In this document: piece by piece, positions 57,715 through 64,000 of the stretch
Position numbering within the stretch: position 1 is the first letter of the stretch
How the letters are laid out: each line of letters starts with the position of its first letter
Assembly: GCA_038503035.1 (NCBI GenBank)
Contig: JAVSML010001153.1
Location: 868,001-932,000 of the forward strand
Source: Crocodylus rhombifer
Lineage: Eukaryota; Chordata; Crocodylia; Crocodylidae
Length of the DNA: 64,000 bases
Direction: 5' to 3'
Made by a program: the position numbers and the translations under genes
The notes under the pieces: generated by a model
The model's database searches: none
Seen by the model: the letters and a program-made list of their open reading frames with translations, nothing else
What the model was told of the DNA's origin: nothing

Positions 57715-58217
57715 ATTGTGTCAGTTCTGGGCCTTATACTTCAAGAAAGATGCGGACAGTTAGGAAAGAGTCTAGGACAGAGCAAAAAAAATTATTAGAG
57801 GTCTGGGAGGCAAGACTTACGAAGAAAACCTGAATGAATGAGGGTTATTTAGTTTGCAGAAAAGAAGACTTAGTGGGGGATTTGATAGCAGTATTCAAAT
57901 ACTTAAAGGGTTATTATAGAGAGGATGGAGATGGACTTTTCCCTTGTCGTTGTAGGGGACAGGACTGGGATCAATAGCTTCAAGCTGCAGCAGGGGACAT
58001 TTAGGGTGGAGATTAGGAGGAACTTTCTAACTATGAGAGTAATCAAGTATTGGAACAGGTTACCTGGAGAAGCTGTAGATTCTTCAGGGGCAGACACTTT
58101 CAAAAGCAAGTTAGACAGGCACTGGTTTAGTCAGGGATGCTCCTGCCTTGAGCAGGGGCTGGATTAGATGACCTTGTGAAGTTCCTTCCTGCCCAACTGT
58201 CCTGTGTTCCTATGATC
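57715..58217 (+). pseudogene. CR1 LINE 3' end, short copy
   Basis: Translation at 57925-58167 gives the ORF2 C-terminus: DRTGINSFKLQQGTFRVEIR, RNFLTMRVIKYWNRLPGEAV, TFKSKLDRHW. The 3' UTR (gcaggggctggattagatga) and tail (tgttcctatgatcc) follow. Upstream, from about 57715, gtgtcagttctgggccttat matches the segment where other copies read CIQFWAP. It is 5'-truncated with several frameshifts and resembles the subfamily of the 4.4-7.0 kb copy. Confidence 0.85.
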
Positions 58218-59700
58218 CAGAAAGGCAAATGACAGAAACAGTTCCAACCAGTAACTCAGTATTCAAATACTTTCCTTCCTGAAACTTTGGGGCAATCTGG
58301 ATCTGCATCCAAACTCTGCAATTGGAGCCATCTGCAGGAGCACTTCAGGGTTCTACTGGGATGCCAGCAGATAGGTAATCACTTCTGTTAACGTCTTCCA
58401 CTCCAGAGATTTGCTTTGGTTCATCAACTTTATTCATGAAATAAAATCTAAGGGTTTGAGCCAATCTGATCCTAAAGAGGTTTGAGTTCACGCTGGTGAT
58501 TATGTTTTAGAACCATTTTGCTTGTCCAGATTTCAGAGCAGTTGCTTTAATTAATTACTCCCTTGTTTATCAAGAATTTGCATGGATAATTATGTGTTTT
58601 TTAAATTTTAAATTAATTATTGTGAATTAAGTTTGAGGGCTATAAAAGTATTGCTGGGGCTCCTATTTGCTAGTTGAGGGTTTCTAACCTATTAAACTAA
58701 ATGATGCCATCTTGTGGTATGTAAGGAAAGAAAAAATCAGAACTGTATCTATCACATCCTAAATAGTTTATATATTATCTAAATGTGTTCGTGATTTTTC
58801 CCCCCCCCAAATGATACCACTGTTTCATGTTGTTCAGAGTCTACAGAGTCTCTATAAAGATACTGGGACAGCAGCAACAAAATATCTACTTGAACCACTA
58901 AAATGGACAATCTGTAATACCTAATGAAGTCAAATTAAAATTGGAAACATGTACAGCATGTTTTTAATTATGAAGACAAATGAATCAACATTTTATTTTT
59001 TGAAATACATAAGCTAAAAATAAATACAATTATGGAAAAGTTCTGTTTGGATTAGCACTTCTTGTGAAAGCATAAAATCAACAAAGTGACAGGGCGCATT
59101 TCTTGATGTAAAAGAATATTTTTATACAAGAAGTTCAAGAGCTCCAGAGATGCTCTCCAAGTCACCTTGGACAAAATGATGATATCTTAAAAACACAATA
59201 TGTTTGGGGTAAGTTCATCTGTACTCTTTTCATCTGTCCCCTTCTCTTACATCTCTGTTGGATGATTTGTAGAACTCATGAACTATTCCCTTAGATTAAC
59301 CAGGAAACCCTTCGCTTTGCTTTGATTTCATAATTCTTCTTTCATTGGCTTTTGGAAGTCGAGCTAGATTTTGTTTATTTCCAACATTGGAATCAGATTG
59401 CTAAGTGGATATTTTCCCAATATTTGTCCCTGTGTTAAAGTTGGTTAATTTTTTAGTGACTTTCTTGTTATGAAATGCAATTATTAGACTATTATATATA
59501 AACAATGTCACAAAAAAGGAAGCTTGAGTTCTGTAGGATTAGGAAATAGCACAACAGCCCTAATTTGAACCATCCCTTCCCACATGGGCCTTCCTTCCTT
59601 TCTCACCCACACAATAGGCTGCAGGGATAGCTCTCACACCCAAAACATCCAGGGTAGGAAGCCAGGCTGATTTGCATTCAGGTCTGGGCCTCCATGCTGG
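58218..59700. other. No gene recognised
   Basis: AT-rich sequence; a 9-base C run at 58800-58808. No frame over 60 codons. Confidence 0.55.
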
Positions 59701-59714
59701 TTCTGTGGCTGCCT

Positions 59715-59985
59715 ATACATGTTGGGGGGGGGGGGGGGGGGGGGGGGGTGCATTTTGATCACAACAGTTCCTGGACAGCCCCTCTAATTAAAATGGCTCA
59801 CTGTCATATGTATTAAGCCCCCACACATTTAAAAATGGCCACAGGGTGATTTATCTAGAGCTCATTCGACAGGGTTTAGACAAAGCACCCCTGTAGCCAT
59901 TTTAAAATGTGTGGAAACTTAATACATGTGATGGTGAGCATGCTCATTAGAACATGGAGCAGACTGGATTAATTAGGTCTGCTCC
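59715..59985. mobile_element. Palindromic MITE with poly-G tract
   Basis: The arms 59786-59848 and 59886-59950 are inverted copies (tgtattaagcccccacacat against gtgtggaaacttaatacatg; aaatggccacaggg against ccctgtagccatttt) around a spacer of about 37 bp. A smaller palindrome (gagcagactggattaattag, gtctgctcc) follows at about 59957-59985. The borders are approximate. Confidence 0.6.
59724..59748 (+). repeat. 25-bp homopolymer G run
   Basis: Twenty-five consecutive G between gtt and tgcattttg. Such runs are unstable and are also a common place for sequencing or assembly length errors. Confidence 0.9.
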
Positions 59986-60429
59986 AATGCTTTCCAATTA
60001 GAACATGAGTGAGCATGTGCATAGGAAGCCTGTGTTCCCATTACTCTAGGCCTGGCTGTTCAGCTGCAGAAGGGCTGTACTACTGAGTCCTCCCCTAGCT
60101 CTAATACCTCTGGGGGTTTCATTTCAAGAGGCCAAGGTCGCATTGCAGAAGTGTGACTACAGAGAAGCCCCCAAAGCCTGTTTCTGAGTGACTGGAGATG
60201 CCACTTGACTGCTTTACGTGAAATAGAATGCGAGTCTCCGTGAGCGGCTTATACTTTCTGTAGCCCACTCTTTCACCAGGTTCTGTAAATATAGAGACCA
60301 GTAAAGAAAACTCTGTAAAGTCCAGAGATGGTCAGGGATCATGCACCAGATGCAGCTGCATTTCTGCCAGACTTCTATGTAGAAGAGCAGAGATTTGCAT
60401 ATGCTTAATCTCCATTACATAGGGCCTAC
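59986..60429. other. No gene recognised
   Basis: No frame or repeat border identified. Confidence 0.5.
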
Positions 60430-60985
60430 ATAGAAAAATAGGACTGGAAGAGACTTCATGAGGTTATCTAGTCCAGCCCCCCTGCTCCAGGCAGCATCAT
60501 CCCTGACTAAACCATCCCAGACAAGTGTCTAACCTGCTTTTGAAAATTTCCAAGGTCGGAGATTTTTCAAACTTTCTAGATAGCCTGGTCCAATGCTTTA
60601 ACTGCCTTTATAGCAGCGGTGGGCAATTATTTCCACTGGAGGGCCACTTACTGAGTTTTGGGGACCTGTTGAGGGCCATGTCCATTCTTCTCTTCTCTTC
60701 TCTTCTCTTTTTCTATGTTTCACTTGTTTCTCTGTGTCTTTCCCCATCCCCATCCTTCCAGAACCCTCCAGACCTGGCCATCCATCTGCAGGCCAGACTG
60801 AATCTGTAAGTGGGCCAGATCTGGCCCACAGGCTGTATTTTGCCCACCCCTGCTTTACAGCAAGAAAGTTCTCCCTATCTCCAACCTGATTTCCTCTGCT
60901 GAGGCCATTGCTGCTAGTCCTTTCCACTATGAACACTGTGAATAACAGCAAATAGTCTATCTACATATAGATTTGAGTGTACAAG
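60430..60985 (-). pseudogene. CR1 LINE 3' end, split by a hAT-type MITE
   Basis: Read on the plus strand, aggactggaagagacttcat, ctagtccagcccccctgctc and gtctaacctgcttttgaaaa are the antisense of a CR1 3' UTR and ORF2 end. The continuation gcaagaaagttctccctatc appears only after the MITE at 60614-60852, where the CR1 picks up in register. The left part extends to about 60985. Short and decayed. Confidence 0.8.
60614..60852. mobile_element. hAT-type MITE (caggggtgggcaa family), 239 bp, inside CR1
   Basis: The flanks ctttatag (60606-60613) and ctttacag (60853-60860) match at 7 of 8. The ends cagcggtgggcaattattt and gtattttgcccacccctg are inverted copies. It contains a (TTCTC)n run at about 60685-60710 and the ctggcccacaggctgtat segment shared with the 8.9 and 32.4 kb copies. 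The frames on both strands are chance. Confidence 0.85.
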
Positions 60986-61679
60986 TCCTCCTTAACCTTA
61001 ATTCCATTGGCCAGTCTGTGAATGTGGAATTCACTGTTTCAGTTGGTTTACATTTTCTATAGATACAAGTAACTAGCAAAGCATGCAGCTAAAATTACAT
61101 GCAACCCACTACAGCTAATTGTAAGAGTATTTCAGACCTTTGTGCTTGCTGAATTGCACATTGTCGGTATATCCTAAATAGTTGAGTATATACATGCAAA
61201 TGTCAATAAGAGATCTCCATTCAGGTATCTGCACCTGTAAACATATGGTGCAGCAGGAAAAGACATCATTTCCTAGGAAAGATTTGTTAATATAGATTCT
61301 GAGTGTGCATTACCAAATCTGGCTGCTGTTTGACTTAACTCTTGATGTCTTTGTATATAAACCTCAAATCATTGCTCAGCACTTAGCCATTGGACCTTAG
61401 CTTCGCATTGGGAAAAGCTGTGGCTAAGACTGTGGAATGGCTAATAGAAGGAATACCAGTCATGACTGTATACATATATTAACAAGAAAGGAGGAAAAAT
61501 ATTTATAGTAGCAGTGCACTAGCACTGATCCTCAGCTCTCTATACAGTTCTTCAGGAATTAGAACAGGGTAAAATTTGTTGATGAATAAAAAACTTGCCA
61601 AAAATGGAGTTATAGCTGGAGCAGAACTCTTGTTGAAATAAGGTCAGATATGGCAAATACCTGTGGGTGAAAGTGATGG
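60986..61679. other. No gene recognised
   Basis: AT-rich sequence without long frames. Confidence 0.5.
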
Positions 61680-62035
61680 AGGGGGACATTTTGAAAAAGT
61701 CAAAACATTTCCATTCGAGATTTGCAAAATGAAATATATATATTTTTTAATTCCGAATTCCAATTTTTAGTTGAAAATTGACCTGAATTAAAAAAGGGAG
61801 AAAAAATAATTTAAAAAGCCAGTGTGGGGGGAAGTTAAAGGGGTTTAACATTAAAGTGAAATTATTTTCAAGCTAAGAGAAGCATTTCATGTTGATTTCA
61901 GGCAAAATGTTTCTGGGTTTTTATTTTTTGGCTATGCTGAAATATTTAAAAAACCTTGTTTAAAACCTGAATCTTCCCTCCTTCCTCCCAATTTTTCAGT
62001 TCAATCACCAAATCCAAAAAACAAAGAACCCTACA
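61680..62035. repeat. A/T-rich dispersed repeat (weak)
   Basis: Recurring phrases such as cattttgaaaaagtcaaaac, aaaatgaaat, gaaattattttcaag and caggcaaaatgtttctggg resemble a diffuse AT-rich repeat seen in reptile genomes. No ends were found. Confidence 0.3.
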
Positions 62036-64000
62036 ACATTATTCACTTTGCTCTAAAAGGGGCCTCTTATCCATAGCAATGCAATTTCTCTAAAATCTCA
62101 CACAAGTACATCTCTTGTACGGCAGAAACATGCTCCTTCATGGCAGAAATCTTTTTCATTTTACTTACCCAAATGACATTCTTGGCACTTGAACACAGTC
62201 TGCACAAGTTTCACTTCTATTATTTGAACAAGTGTTTATATGACTACTGAGCATGTGCAGCAGGCTACACACTCACCAGGCAACTATGAGGCTCAGCAGG
62301 CACATATACTAAGCAGATATAAGTCATAAAATTCCACTTGATAAAACCCATGACTAGTGCGTGTGTATGTGGGTGGGCGATGGGGAATGAGGAAGTGGAG
62401 AGGGGGGCCCTTCCTATATTTTAGCCCCAATATCTGAGTGGTTGGGCATTGGACACAGGAATTAGGAGATCTAGGTACTAGATCTCTATCACTCCAAAGG
62501 GATTTGAAACTGAATCTTAAATTTAATATTCATTGGATAAAATTAGATGGAAAGCAACACGGGGGAAGTTTCAGCTCCACTGGGAGCAAGAGTCCTGAAT
62601 AGAATCCAAGAGTTTACACATCCCTGCTGTCCGGGTAAAAGAATCACAAACTTGTGTGGAAGTCCCAAAAATACACATGGCTGGAAGACTGTCACTTTGG
62701 TATCTAAAGTGAAATTTAAGTTTTCCTAGTCAATAAAGAGATGTGCTTGCAGTGTCAGGCTGGCCACTGCTGTGCTGCCAGCAGTGTGGCCAGTGACACT
62801 GCCTGTTGCAGCTGCCCAGGATACTGAGACATCACGTTACAACTATGGGATAAGGCTTGTTATAAGATCACAAGTAGGCGTGAAGTGTGTGTGTAGTTTT
62901 TTAAGCAAGTAGTATTTTATATTGATATGGTCTCACTAGTCTGTGTGAGGAGAATGCTAGAGTTCTCAGAAACACCCTTTGCCTAACAAGATGAAACTGG
63001 GGAGGAGTACAGAAATTACCACTGCACAGAAACATAGGACTTACCATACAAGATCAGACCAGTATAAGATACCTGCAGCAAAGAATGTCACCTAATAACT
63101 GCACAGAACAGGAAAGTTTATTTATGTGTTTTTCCAGAAGTCACAAATTCTAATCTTGCCTAAACTGAACCTGTGTAGACTCACACAAAGTAGCCAGTTT
63201 TATCTTACAATAAACAAAGGCTTTTTAAAAGCAAGAAAACTATAACTGATTACTAGCTGTCTGGGGTTAAGAAAAGAAGCTTTCCTATAGGAAAGGTTGC
63301 AAAGTTATCTAGTATGGGGTTTTACACTTTCTTTCAAAGTCTCTGGTACTGGCTACCATCAGAGATGGGTCTGATCAGCTATGCCTTTTCCTATAGTCTT
63401 AGGAAGCAGATGCTAGCATTGCAGAACTGAAAACACTGAGAGAAGATAGAATACATCTATTCTGGCATTGTGACCCTCCCCATTTTTTTGTGTAATGATA
63501 TCAGTGTGCAAAATTTGACTCTGTGCAGCTGGAAGGAGGTTTCATTCAGTATGACTCTGGGCAGGATGACATGTGCATTTGTTTCTGAATCCCATCTTTG
63601 CATCAAGTATGTGATTCAGATGACAGGAGCTTTAGGATTTTGTCGTTTATATTGCCTCCCCACCATGCTCAAAATGACCACTATAAATCATGTCTCACTC
63701 CTTCTCAGTGCATGCCAAATCCTGGAATAAGACAGGGCAGTCAGGTAGAAGCAGCCTAGAAAGTGAAACCCAGCACTGCTCACAGGTTCTCTGTCTTGGG
63801 CGTGCTTCTTGGAGCACTCTCAAGGCCATTCTGAGGTTGTGATCCAGACATGAATGAACTGGCCAAGTTCACATCAAAATATAATGGGAGAAATTACACA
63901 GAATTCAGATCTCCTGTGTTTCCCCAACTTTAAATCTGTACTGTACTCTGTGTCAGTCTCTTTCTCACTTTGGATAAGTACACCCACAAAAAGTAGGTTA
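62036..64000. other. No gene recognised; one weak SINE-like piece
   Basis: At about 62436-62500, gagtggttgggcattggaca followed by ggagatctaggtactagatc resembles a decayed tRNA-derived SINE head. The frame at 63470-63730 (86 codons) has no domain. Nothing else is recognisable up to the window edge. Confidence 0.45.

Noticed and set aside
1..64000. Bacterial-type features (operons, CRISPR, rRNA, defence systems)
   Set aside because: No repeat-spacer array, ribosome-binding-site context, rRNA or bacterial gene family is present; CR1, hAT and MIR-like repeats show vertebrate DNA.

Overview
This window looks like vertebrate nuclear DNA, most likely from a reptile (crocodilian first, turtle second). 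The evidence is a set of CR1 LINE copies with recognisable ORF2 reverse transcriptase and octamer-like 3' tails, many short hAT-type elements with 8-bp target duplications, MIR-like SINE pieces and long AT-rich stretches with no coding signal. Several old CR1 copies still keep long open frames, which fits a slowly mutating lineage. The organism call is inference. I found no exon, host protein gene, rRNA, CRISPR array or prokaryotic-type gene. The window is intergenic or deep intronic, and nearly every long open frame lies inside a repeat.

Layout: 1-4.4 kb is non-coding with one or two MITEs. 4.4-7.0 kb is an old plus-strand CR1 split by two MITEs, one of them a 712-bp fold-back element. 9-22 kb is a patchwork of hAT-like elements, MIR remnants, an hAT element carrying an internal CR1 piece (15.2-16.4 kb) and a possible 2.5-kb element with matching ends (19.5-21.9 kb). 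24.5-26.0 kb is a minus-strand CR1. 30.5-31.5 kb holds a promoter-like segment that may be a solo LTR. 32.7-37.7 kb holds two CR1 copies in opposite orientation; the plus copy is the most complete, running from the end of ORF1 through endonuclease and reverse transcriptase to the 3' tail. 38-42 kb is MITE-rich. 43.6-45.0 kb is the best preserved CR1 frame, broken by one stop. 45-51.8 kb is AT-rich, nearly repeat-free DNA and the best place to look for conserved regulatory sequence; it also holds a decayed tRNA-Gly-like sequence. 52-64 kb returns to scattered MITEs, two CR1 3' ends and a 25-bp G run.

Nothing here forms a working pathway. What the window records is the order of transposon insertions: in several places a younger element sits inside an older one with its target duplication still readable. 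I did not find a convincing new biological system. The most unusual items are the fold-back element, the hAT element with an internal CR1 fragment and a 24-bp duplication at the junction, and the CR1 subfamily marked by a 9-bp deletion.
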